The notes under the pieces: generated by a model
Told to the model about the DNA's origin: nothing
Seen by the model: only the letters and a program-made list of their open reading frames with translations
The model's database searches: none
Part shown: positions 36,146-44,027 of the stretch, in pieces
Position numbering within the stretch: position 1 is the stretch's first letter
How the letters are laid out: every line of letters starts with the position of its first letter
DNA from: Dyella_A sp035685805
Lineage (GTDB): Bacteria; Pseudomonadota; Gammaproteobacteria; Xanthomonadales; Rhodanobacteraceae
Reading direction: 5' to 3'
Assembly (NCBI RefSeq): GCF_035685805.1
Contig: NZ_DASSAB010000013.1
Coordinates: forward strand, 1 to 64,000
Length of the DNA stretch: 64,000 bases
Translations under genes and position numbers: made by a program

Positions 36146-37879
36146 TCAGAACTCCTTCCAGGCACCGGCATCGGCCGTCTCGGCTTGGCGCGGCGCGGGC
36201 TTCGGCGCGGCCGGCTGGGCCGGCGTGCTGCGCACCGCGGCAAACACCGCCTCGGCCTCGGCTGCCACCGTCTTCGCCCGCGTGGTCACCGACGGCGCCA
36301 CGTGGGACATCGTCTCGTCGAGCTGGAAGAAGCCCACCTGCTGGGTCAGCTCGCCGGCCTGCTCCTGCATCGCGCGGGCAGCGGCGGCGGCCTCTTCCAC
36401 CAGCGCGGCGTTCTGCTGGGTCATCTCGTCCATCTGCGCCACGGCGTGGTTCACCTGGTCGATGCCGGCGGACTGCTCGGCGCTGGCCGCGGCGATCTCG
36501 GCCACGATGTCGGTGACCTTCTTCACGCTGTCGACGATCTCGGCCAGCGACTTGCCGGTCTGGTCGACCAGGCTGGTGCCGTTCTGCACCTTCTCGGCGC
36601 TGTCCTTGATCAGGCCCTTGATCTCCTTGGCCGCGCCAGCGGAGCGCTGGGCCAGGTTGCGCACTTCGGTGGCGACCACGGCAAAGCCGCGGCCCTGCTC
36701 ACCGGCTCGGGCAGCCTCGACGGCGGCGTTGAGCGCCAGCAGGTTGGTCTGGAAGGCGATTTCGTCGATCAGGCTGACGATGTCGGAAATCTTGCGGCTG
36801 GAGTCGTTGATCGCCTTCATCGCGACCACCGCCTGGGTCACCACCTCGCCGCCGCGCTCGGCCTGCTGGCGGGCGCTGACAGCGAGCTGGTTGGCGTGGC
36901 TGGCGTTCTCGGCGTTCTGCTTCACGGTGGAGGTCATCTCCTCCATCGACGATGCGGTTTCTTCCAGCGAGCTGGCCTGCTCCTGCGTGCGCTGGCTGAG
37001 GTCGTCGTTGCCGCGGGCGATCTGCTGCGCGGCCGTGCTCACTTCACCGGATCCGTTGCGCACTTCGCTGACGATCGCGGACAGGCGCAGGTCCATCGTG
37101 CGGAACGCGTCGAGCAAGTCGCCCAGTTCGTCCTTGCTGTTGACCTGGATGTCGTGGCCGAGCTTGCCCTGGGCGATCTCGCGGGCGATCTTGCCGGCGT
37201 AGGCCAGCGTGTTGAGGATCGAGCGGCTCAGCGCCAGCGCCATCACGATCGCCAGCAGCAAGCCCAGGCTCAGCGCGGTGATGCTGACCATGCGCACCAG
37301 CTTGAAGCGGGCCACCTGGTCGTCGTAGATCTTCTTGGTCTCTTCGCGCTGGGCCTCCATCAGCTTGGTCAGCACGTCCTGCCGCGCCAGCAGCATCGGC
37401 CGCACCTCCATCTCCAGCACGTCCGCCGCGCCCTCGTCGGCCTGGTTGAGCGCGTCTTCCATGTCCTTGCGTGCCGACGCGTAGTCGGCGTCGAAGGCCT
37501 TGTACTTGTCGTACTGGGCCTGCACCGCCGCGCTCTTGGGAAGCTTGGCAAATTCGGCCTTGAGGTCTTTCAGCTCGGCCTGCAGCGCGGTGTACTCGAC
37601 CATCTTCTGCTTGAGCTGGTCCGGCTTGCTGACCATCGTGCTGGCCTCGCTCATCAGAATGAAGGCGAGCAACGACTTGTTGTTGATGCGCGACACCAGC
37701 GTGGTCGGGACCATTTCGTCCTCGTACACGCGGCGCAGCCCTTCGTTCTGCAGCTGCATCGAGCCGAAGCCGATCGCCGCGCCGATGAGCAGCATCAGCA
37801 TGAGCATGCCGAGCACGATCCGCAGGCGCCAGCGGACGCTGAGGGATGGAATGGTGAAGGTCAGCTTGGGCAATTTCAT
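36146..37879 (-). CDS. Methyl-accepting chemotaxis protein with four-helix periplasmic domain
   Basis: 577 residues: first membrane helix IVLGMLMLMLLIGAAIGFG, a periplasmic helical bundle (about 45-205), second helix ITALSLGLLLAIVMALAL, HAMP, and the signalling hairpin with EIAFQTNLLALNAAVEAARAGEQGRGFAVVATEVRNLAQR at the tip. The last residues GAWKEF fit the x-W-x-x-F tether to which CheR and CheB dock in enteric receptors. Adjacent to cheR and cheW. Ligand unknown. Confidence 0.95.
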   Translation of the reverse strand: MKLPKLTFTIPSLSVRWRLRIVLGMLMLMLLIGAAIGFGSMQLQNEGLRRVYEDEMVPTTLVSRINNKSLLAFILMSEASTMVSKPDQLKQKMVEYTALQAELKDLKAEFAKLPKSAAVQAQYDKYKAFDADYASARKDMEDALNQADEGAADVLEMEVRPMLLARQDVLTKLMEAQREETKKIYDDQVARFKLVRMVSITALSLGLLLAIVMALALSRSILNTLAYAGKIAREIAQGKLGHDIQVNSKDELGDLLDAFRTMDLRLSAIVSEVRNGSGEVSTAAQQIARGNDDLSQRTQEQASSLEETASSMEEMTSTVKQNAENASHANQLAVSARQQAERGGEVVTQAVVAMKAINDSSRKISDIVSLIDEIAFQTNLLALNAAVEAARAGEQGRGFAVVATEVRNLAQRSAGAAKEIKGLIKDSAEKVQNGTSLVDQTGKSLAEIVDSVKKVTDIVAEIAAASAEQSAGIDQVNHAVAQMDEMTQQNAALVEEAAAAARAMQEQAGELTQQVGFFQLDETMSHVAPSVTTRAKTVAAEAEAVFAAVRSTPAQPAAPKPAPRQAETADAGAWKEF

Positions 37880-37891
37880 CTGCAGGTCCTG

Positions 37892-38398
37892 TCAGGCAAC
37901 GGCTTTTACTTCGGCGACCGCCGGGAGGGCGGCTTCGAGCATCTGCGCGTCCTGCGGTTGCAACAGCTTGTCCACGTCAAGCAGCAGCACCATCCGCTCG
38001 TCCACGGCGGTGAGGCCCTTGAGATATTCGGTGTCCACGGTGGTGCCCATGTCCGGCACCGGGCGCACGTCCGCCGGACTCACGTCCAGCACGTCGGAGA
38101 CGGCATCGACCACCACGCCGAAGTGCCGCCCGGCGACGGTGACGATCACGGTGACGGTGCTGGCGGTGTACTGCTCCGGCGGCAGGCCGAAACGCAGGCG
38201 CATGTCGATCACCGGCACGATGGCGCCGCGCAGGTTGAGCACGCCCAGCACGTAGGCCGGGGCCTGCGGAATGCGCGTCACCGGCGTCCAGCCGCGGATC
38301 TCGCGCACGGCGAGGATGTCCACGCCGTATTCCTCGTGTGCGAGGTTGAGGGTGAGGTACTGCGACGGCGGGGCGTCGTGGGGAGATGCATCGGACAT
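37892..38398 (-). CDS. cheW: Chemotaxis coupling protein CheW
   Basis: 168-residue CheW-domain protein linking receptors to CheA. It shows YLTLNLAHEEYGVDILAVRE, ILQV-like VLGVLNLRGAIVPVIDMRLR and VVDAVSDVLDVSPADVRP. It is the first gene of the cheW-MCP-cheR-cheD-cheB segment and has its own sigma-28-like promoter at 38449-38475. Confidence 0.95.
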   Translation of the reverse strand: MSDASPHDAPPSQYLTLNLAHEEYGVDILAVREIRGWTPVTRIPQAPAYVLGVLNLRGAIVPVIDMRLRFGLPPEQYTASTVTVIVTVAGRHFGVVVDAVSDVLDVSPADVRPVPDMGTTVDTEYLKGLTAVDERMVLLLDVDKLLQPQDAQMLEAALPAVAEVKAVA

Positions 38399-38448
38399 GG
38401 AAGGGCCTCTTCAGAGAGAGCACCGCGCGGCGCTCGCTGTCAGCCAGC

Positions 38449-38475
38449 AGATCGACCGCGTGCGGGGAAACTTGA
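38449..38475 (-). promoter_or_regulatory. Sigma-28 (FliA)-type promoter upstream of cheW
   Basis: On the minus strand TCAAGTTT (7 of 8 versus TAAAGTTT), an 11-nt spacer and GTCGATCT (5 of 8 versus GCCGATAA). The element shares AAGTTTCCCCGC with the promoter at 43942. It lies 51 nt before the cheW start codon. Confidence 0.65.
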
Positions 38476-38669
38476 GTGCTGCAGGCGTCGAATCTACGCG
38501 TCTCCGGCTGCAGTGAAGGCGGGCTCGGCCCAGACCGGCGAGGCCGGCGGACACGACACCGCTGACCCGGCGCCGGCGACGGCACGGTCAGGGGTGTTCG
38601 GGAAAAGGCTCTCCGTTGCCTGCGTGCCTGGCGCGGGCAAGGGGCACAGCGATCACGCAGATTAACGCC

Positions 38670-39176
38670 TCAGGCGGCCTGCGCCGTCTGTGCGTCGGCC
38701 AGGGCGGCGTGCACGGCGGCCCGGTCGGCGCCGGCGATGAGCTGGTCCGCGTCGAGCATCAGCACCATCTTTTCGCCGGCCGCAGCGGCACCCTTGAGCC
38801 AGGCGAGATCAGCGCGGACGTCCGGCTGGTCCGGCGTGCCTGTCGGCGGCTCGTCGGCAATACCCAGGTCCACCACCTCGGCCACCGCGTCTGCGTGCAC
38901 GGCCAGCAGTGCACCGGCGCGCTCGATCACCACGGTGACGCCGCCGACTTCGCCGGTGGCGGCCGGATGGCCGATACGCGCGCGCAGGTCCACCAGCGGC
39001 AGGCTGCCCAGCGGATGTGCCAGTCGTCCCTTCACGTAGGCGGGCACGCCGTGCAGCGGCTGCGCGCCACCGCTGGCGCGGATGTCCTTCACCGCGCCCA
39101 GCGGCAGCGCGTAGAGGTCGTCGCCCAGCAGCAGGGTGAGGTACTGGGTGTGGGTGCTCTCGGCAGTAACGGTCAT
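38670..39176 (-). CDS. CheW-like coupling protein (divergent)
   Basis: 168 residues. CheW fold is recognisable (QYLTLLLGDDLYALPLGAVK, VPAYVKGRLAHPLGSLPLVD, AVHADAVAEVVDLG, KMVLMLDADQLIAGAD) but the usual G-V-x-N-x-R-G loop is replaced by VKGRLAHPLG. The ATG at 39176 is preceded by GAGG at 5 nt. A second coupling protein next to a canonical CheW suggests array heterogeneity. 271 bp of non-coding DNA separates it from the next cheW. Confidence 0.88.
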   Translation of the reverse strand: MTVTAESTHTQYLTLLLGDDLYALPLGAVKDIRASGGAQPLHGVPAYVKGRLAHPLGSLPLVDLRARIGHPAATGEVGGVTVVIERAGALLAVHADAVAEVVDLGIADEPPTGTPDQPDVRADLAWLKGAAAAGEKMVLMLDADQLIAGADRAAVHAALADAQTAQAA

Positions 39177-39291
39177 GGCAACCTCGGATGCTGTGTCGGG
39201 GAGCGGCGCCTTGGCTCGCACGGTGGCGGCACCGTGCCGGCGCGCAGGAAGATGCGGCAGCGGCAACGGCGGCACGCAGCGGGCGACGCCA

Positions 39292-40989
39292 TCAGAACTC
39301 CTGCCAGGCGCCGGCCGTGACGGGCTTCAGCGCCGGACCGCGCGCGGCCAGTGCCGCCGCCGGACGCACCGCACGCGGCGGCGCAGCGGCGGGCGCCGGT
39401 GCAGCCGCCTCGCCTTCGCCGTGCACGCGGAAATAGCGCATCTGCTCGGCCAGCGCGTCGGCCTGCTCCTGCATGGCGCGCGCGGCGGCGGACGCCTCCT
39501 CCACCAGCGCGGCGTTCTGCTGGGTGACCTCGTCCATCTGGGTCACGGCGTGGTTCACCTGGTCGATGCCGGTGGACTGCTCCTGCGCCGCGGCGGCAAT
39601 CTCCGCCACGATATCTGTGACCCGCTTGACCCCGCCGATGATCTCGCCCAGCGCGGCGGACGATTCGTCCACCAGCGCGCTGCCGGCGTGCACCTTGTCC
39701 ACGGTGGTGTTGATCAGGGCCTTGATGTCCTTGGCCGCCGCGGCGCTGCGCTGGGCCAGGTTGCGCACCTCGGTGGCGACCACGGCGAAGCCGCGGCCCT
39801 GCTCGCCGGCCCGCGCCGCTTCCACCGCGGCGTTGAGCGCCAGCAGGTTGGTCTGGAAGGCGACCTCGTCGATCAGCTGCACGATGTCGGTGATCTGCCG
39901 GCTGGCGGCCTCGATCTCGCGCATCGCACCGCTGGCGCGCGAGGCCACCTCGCCACCGTGCTCGGCCTGCTTGCGCGCACTGGCGGCAAGCTGGTTGGCG
40001 TGGCTGGCGTTCTCGGCGCTCTGCTTGACGGTGGAGGTCATCTCCTCCATCGAGGCGGCGGTTTCTTCCAGCGAGCTGGCCTGCTCCTGCGTGCGCTGGC
40101 TCAGGTCGTCGTTGCCGCTGGCGATCTGCCGCGCCGCGGTGGACACCACCTGCGAGCCGCGCTGCACTTCGTTGACGATGCCGGTGAGCTTGTCGCGCAT
40201 GCGCTGCAGCCCACCGAGCAGGCTCTGCGGCGCGAAGTCCGGCTCGTCCGCACCACGGCCGAGATCACCGTCGGCGATGCGCGAGGCCATGCCCACCGCA
40301 AACGCCGGTTCGCCACCAATGCTGTTGCGGATCGAGCGCATCGACTGCCACACCACCAGGATCACCAGCAGGCCGATCATGCCGGCGCGCAGCAGCTGCG
40401 ACATCAGGTTGTGGCGGTAGTCGGCGTTGACCTTGACGTAGTAGGCGCCGGTGGCGAAATGCAGGTCCCACGGCTTGTACCACTCGCTGTAGGACACCTT
40501 CGGCTCGATGGTCTTGGTGCCGGGCATCGGCCACACGTAGTTGGTCAGGCCGTGGCCGTCCTTCTGGTCGGCCGCCAGCATCAACCGGTACTGCTGGGTG
40601 CCGTCGCGGTCGTGCTCGTCGCCCACGTACTTGCCGATGTCCTTCACGCGCATCGGGTGCATGCGCAGCACCAGCTTGGAGTCGATCGCGAACAGGTAGC
40701 CGGTGCCGCCATCCCAGCGCATCGCCTGGATCGCCGCGAGCGCACGCGTGCGCGCCTCCTCCTCGGAAAACTCGCCGGCGGCGGCGCGGGCGCGGAAGCT
40801 GTCGGCGATCGCCACCGCGCTGGCGGCGTGGTTGGCAAGGTTGTCGGTGAGCGCGGTCATCTGCTGATGGCGCGTCTCCATGGCGCTGGCCACGGTGAGC
40901 GCGGCAAGGCCGGCAATGACCAGGGCGATCACCAGCCAGACGCGGGCATTGAGACTCAGACGATCAAAAAAACGGGGGGCGAGACGCAT
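39292..40989 (-). CDS. Methyl-accepting chemotaxis protein with single-Cache domain
   Basis: 565 residues. Helix VWLVIALVIAGLAALTVA, then a periplasmic sCache-like domain (about 45-185) with GGTGYLFAIDSKLVLRMHPM and YSEWYKPWDLHFATGAYYV, then helix LLRAGMIGLLVILVVWQ, HAMP, and a signalling hairpin with EVAFQTNLLALNAAVEAARA. It ends GAWQEF, again a likely CheR/CheB tether. The ATG at 40989 begins the homology; upstream frame is not protein-like. Confidence 0.95.
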   Translation of the reverse strand: MRLAPRFFDRLSLNARVWLVIALVIAGLAALTVASAMETRHQQMTALTDNLANHAASAVAIADSFRARAAAGEFSEEEARTRALAAIQAMRWDGGTGYLFAIDSKLVLRMHPMRVKDIGKYVGDEHDRDGTQQYRLMLAADQKDGHGLTNYVWPMPGTKTIEPKVSYSEWYKPWDLHFATGAYYVKVNADYRHNLMSQLLRAGMIGLLVILVVWQSMRSIRNSIGGEPAFAVGMASRIADGDLGRGADEPDFAPQSLLGGLQRMRDKLTGIVNEVQRGSQVVSTAARQIASGNDDLSQRTQEQASSLEETAASMEEMTSTVKQSAENASHANQLAASARKQAEHGGEVASRASGAMREIEAASRQITDIVQLIDEVAFQTNLLALNAAVEAARAGEQGRGFAVVATEVRNLAQRSAAAAKDIKALINTTVDKVHAGSALVDESSAALGEIIGGVKRVTDIVAEIAAAAQEQSTGIDQVNHAVTQMDEVTQQNAALVEEASAAARAMQEQADALAEQMRYFRVHGEGEAAAPAPAAAPPRAVRPAAALAARGPALKPVTAGAWQEF

Positions 40990-41130
40990 GGCATGTACCT
41001 GGATGCAAAGGGTGCGGGCACGCGGCCCGCGTGGATTCCTGTTCGAAACACATCCGCCACCTCCGGTGGCGACTCCCCCTGGCACTGCCGCGACACCCCC
41101 GTGCCGCGTTGTGTTGCCTCGCTGGCGCGA

Positions 41131-43122
41131 TCAGGCGGCCCTGCGGCGCGCCTGCAGGCGGATCAGCCCGGCGATGTCGACGATCAGGGCCACCGAGCCG
41201 TCGGCCAGGATGGTCGCGCCGGACACGCCCGACACCCGCCGGTAGTTGGCCTCGAGCGACTTCACTACCGCCTGCTGCTGGCCCACCAGGCCATCGACGA
41301 ACAACCCCACGCGGGTGCCGTCGCCTTCGACCACGATCATCAGTCCGTCCTCGATCGCCTGCGTGGCGCCGGGGCAACCGAAGGTCTCGTGCAGCCGGAT
41401 CACCGGCAGGTATTCGCCGCGGAAGCGGAACAGCTCGCCGCCGCCCACCACGCTGCGCACCGCATCGGCCTTCAGCTGCACCGACTCCACGATGGAAACC
41501 AGCGGCACGATGTAGCACTCCTGGCCCACCGCGGCGGTGAGGCCGTCGATGATGGCGAGCGTAAGCGGCAACACGATGGTGAAAGTGCTGCCCTTGCCCG
41601 GCGTGGTGCGGATGGTGACCGTACCGCCCAGGTCGGACACGTTGCGGCGAACCACGTCCATGCCCACGCCGCGACCGGAGAGGTCGGTGGTGACGGCCGC
41701 GGTGGAGAAACCGGGCTGGAAGATCAGCTCCGCCACCGCGTCGTCGCTCATGCCCTCACCCGAGGAAATCAGCCCGCGCTGGATCGCCTTGGCCACGATC
41801 GCATCGCGATTCAGGCCGGCGCCGTCGTCGCCCACTTCCACCACGATCGAGCCGCCGCGATGGAATGCCTCCAGCCGCAGCGTGCCCTGCTCCAGCTTGC
41901 CGGCGGCGCGGCGCTTGTCGGGCATTTCCAGGCCGTGGTCGATCGCGTTGCGCACCAGGTGCACCAGCGGATCGCCGATCTTCTCCAGCACCGTCTTGTC
42001 CAGCTCGGTGTGTTCGCCATGCATGTCCAGGCGAACGTTCTTGCCCAGCTTGCCGCTGAGGTCGCGCACCAGCCGCGGGAAGCGGTTGAACACCGAGCCG
42101 ATCGGCAACATGCGGATGCCCATCACGCTTTCCTGCAGCTCGCGCGTGTGGCGCGCCAGCTGGGTCAGGCCTTCCTGCAGCAGGGCGAGCTTGTTGATAT
42201 CGAATTCTTCGCGGAACTGGTCGAGCATCGACTGGGTGATCACCAGCTCGCCGACCAGGTCGATCAGGCTGTCGATCTTGTCGATCGACACGCGCACTGA
42301 ACTTGACTCGGCGTTCGCGGCCGGCGCCGACTCGCGCGCCGCACGCGCCGTGGCCGCGTCGGTGACGGTGGCCCGGCCTGTTTCGGATTTTGGCGCCTCG
42401 GCAGGTGCCGGTGGGGCCACCACGTGCAGCGGCTCGATGGCAAGATCGCACTCGTCTTCGACCCAGTCGAACACGCCCTTGATCGCCTCGCGCGTGACCT
42501 GCCCGCGCAGCTCCATGGTCCAGCCGACATGGCACTGCGACACATCCAGCGCATCGAGCGACGGCAGCTTGTCCAGCTCGGCCACCACGCTGAGCTCGCC
42601 CAGCGCCTTCAACTCGCGCAGCAGGCGCAGCGGGTCGTTGCCGCTGGCGGCCATGCCCGGGTGCGGGCGGAAGGTGATCTTCCACGCGTCGGCCTGGTCG
42701 CGTGCGCGGCGCGCCTTCAGCTGGGTGTCCGCGGCGCGGCCCATCACCGCGGCCAGCTCGCCGCGCAGCGCCTCGGCACCCTCGTCGTTCAACGGCTGGC
42801 CGGCCTGCGCGCGCGCGAACATGCCGCGCAGGCAGTCCACCGTGCGCAGCAGCAGCTCCACGATCGGTTTGTCGATGGCGCGGCGGCCGTCGCGCAGCTC
42901 GTCGAGCAGCGACTCGGCCTCGTGGGTGAACGCGGCCATCTCGGGAAAACCGAAGGTGGCCGCACCGCCCTTGATCGAGTGCGCGGCGCGGAAGATGGTG
43001 TGCACCAGCTCCTTGTCGCCGCCCTCGTCCAGCGCCAGCAGCGCCGTTTCCATGTTGTCCAGACCCTCCAGGCTCTCCTCGAAGAACACCTGGTGGAACT
43101 GCGCCATGCTGACGTTGGCCAT
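41131..43122 (-). CDS. cheA: Chemotaxis histidine kinase CheA
   Basis: 663 residues: HPt domain with FRAAHSIKGGAATFGF (phospho-acceptor His48), P2-like region (about 150-240), dimerisation domain, HATPase with HLVRNAIDHGLEMPDKR, VGDDGAGLNRD and LSGRGVGMDVVRRNV, and a C-terminal CheW-like domain. It phosphorylates CheY and CheB. Third gene of the operon behind STAS and cheY genes; 18 nt after cheY. A second cheA is encoded at 59343. Confidence 0.97.
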   Translation of the reverse strand: MANVSMAQFHQVFFEESLEGLDNMETALLALDEGGDKELVHTIFRAAHSIKGGAATFGFPEMAAFTHEAESLLDELRDGRRAIDKPIVELLLRTVDCLRGMFARAQAGQPLNDEGAEALRGELAAVMGRAADTQLKARRARDQADAWKITFRPHPGMAASGNDPLRLLRELKALGELSVVAELDKLPSLDALDVSQCHVGWTMELRGQVTREAIKGVFDWVEDECDLAIEPLHVVAPPAPAEAPKSETGRATVTDAATARAARESAPAANAESSSVRVSIDKIDSLIDLVGELVITQSMLDQFREEFDINKLALLQEGLTQLARHTRELQESVMGIRMLPIGSVFNRFPRLVRDLSGKLGKNVRLDMHGEHTELDKTVLEKIGDPLVHLVRNAIDHGLEMPDKRRAAGKLEQGTLRLEAFHRGGSIVVEVGDDGAGLNRDAIVAKAIQRGLISSGEGMSDDAVAELIFQPGFSTAAVTTDLSGRGVGMDVVRRNVSDLGGTVTIRTTPGKGSTFTIVLPLTLAIIDGLTAAVGQECYIVPLVSIVESVQLKADAVRSVVGGGELFRFRGEYLPVIRLHETFGCPGATQAIEDGLMIVVEGDGTRVGLFVDGLVGQQQAVVKSLEANYRRVSGVSGATILADGSVALIVDIAGLIRLQARRRAA

Positions 43123-43139
43123 GACTGCTTCTCTCCGGC

Positions 43140-43502
43140 TCAGCCGAGCACGCGGTTGACGGTGGCCAGCAGCTGCTCGGGATCGAACGGCTTGACCAGC
43201 CAGCCGGTGGCGCCGGCGGCCTTGCCTTCCATCTTCTTGTCGGTATGCGACTCGGTGGTGAGCATGAGGATCGGCACGCCCTTGTATTCGGGCAGGGTGC
43301 GCAGCTCGCGCACCATCGAGATGCCGTCCATCACCGGCATGTTGACGTCGGCGAGCACCAGGTCGTACTTGCTGCCCTTGGCCTGGTCCAGCGCCAGCTG
43401 GCCATTCTCGGCCTCGCTCACGTCATGGCCGGCACCGCGCAGGGTGAAGGCCACCATGCCGCGCATCGACGCCGAATCGTCCACTGCAAGAATCTTTGCC
43501 AT
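43140..43502 (-). CDS. CheY-like response regulator
   Basis: 120-residue single receiver domain. Acidic pair LAVDDSASMR, phospho-acceptor Asp52 in LVLADVNMPVMDGI, Thr in LMLTTESHTD and Lys in GWLVKPFDPEQL are all present. It is encoded directly before this cluster's cheA; another CheY is encoded beside cheZ at 62060. It may be the phosphate sink or output for this system. Confidence 0.95.
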   Translation of the reverse strand: MAKILAVDDSASMRGMVAFTLRGAGHDVSEAENGQLALDQAKGSKYDLVLADVNMPVMDGISMVRELRTLPEYKGVPILMLTTESHTDKKMEGKAAGATGWLVKPFDPEQLLATVNRVLG

Positions 43503-43515
43503 CTTCCACCTCGTT

Positions 43516-43839
43516 TCAGGCCGGCATGGGTGCCGGCAGATTCAGTTCATTGCCCAGTCCGAGCAGCCCGGTTGCCTCGCGCAGCACGTCGCTGACGCCG
43601 CTCCAGGTCACCGCACAGCCGGCCGCGGCGGCGGCCCGGCCAAACGCCACCAGCAGCTGCATGGCCGCACCGTCGAGCCGCTCCACGGCGGCGCCGTCGA
43701 GGGTGGCCGCGGGCGTGCCGGCGGCGGCGCGCAGCCGCGGCAGCAGCTCGTCCAGCGCGGCCAGGCGGCAGTCGGCCGGCAGCACGATGCCGGCGACGAC
43801 AGGCTCCGCCTTGCCCTTTGCTGGTGATTTGCTGCCCAT
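43516..43839 (-). CDS. STAS-domain protein lacking the phosphorylation serine
   Basis: 107 residues. Fold matches STAS (CRLAALDELLPRL, AATLDGAAVERLDGAAMQLL, VTWSGVSDVLREATGLLGLG) but the position normally D-S/T-S is D-G-A, so phosphorylation control is unlikely. GGGGAG lies 4 nt before the ATG at 43839; an upstream ATG adds a low-complexity stretch. First gene of the operon behind a sigma-28-type promoter. Confidence 0.82.
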   Translation of the reverse strand: MGSKSPAKGKAEPVVAGIVLPADCRLAALDELLPRLRAAAGTPAATLDGAAVERLDGAAMQLLVAFGRAAAAAGCAVTWSGVSDVLREATGLLGLGNELNLPAPMPA

Positions 43840-43883
43840 CGCACTCCCCGTGGCCGTTGCGGCCGGTATCTGGTTCGAGGGGC

Positions 43884-43910
43884 TTATCGGCGCATCCGGC
43901 GCGTGCTTTA
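43884..43910 (-). promoter_or_regulatory. Sigma-28 (FliA)-type promoter of the STAS-cheY-cheA operon
   Basis: On the minus strand TAAAGCAC, an 11-nt spacer and a perfect GCCGATAA (43891-43884). It lies about 45 nt before the STAS start. The -35 matches TAAAGTTT in 5 of 8 positions. Confidence 0.75.
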
Positions 43911-43941
43911 GCGGCGTTTTCGTGCGCTGCGACACCTCCGC

Positions 43942-43968
43942 TAAAGTTTCCCCGCGCGTGGCCGTTAG
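43942..43968 (+). promoter_or_regulatory. Sigma-28 (FliA)-type promoter of the fliK-like operon
   Basis: Perfect TAAAGTTT (43942-43949), an 11-nt spacer, and GCCGTTAG (6 of 8 versus GCCGATAA). It lies 31 bp from the divergent promoter at 43884-43910, and a 9-bp inverted repeat (CTTTAGCGG/CCGCTAAAG) joins the two -35 regions. Confidence 0.8.
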
Positions 43969-44027
43969 GCTTCGACAAGTCGTCGTGTATCCGGCACGAC
44001 CGTCGCCGTGGGGCGAAGGAGCCTCGC

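Noticed and set aside
35294..38665. 1123-codon plus-strand open frame over the chemotaxis genes
   Set aside because: Antisense to cheR, an MCP and cheW; low-complexity His/Leu/Arg content. The same applies to long frames at 39136-42300 and 59475-62150.
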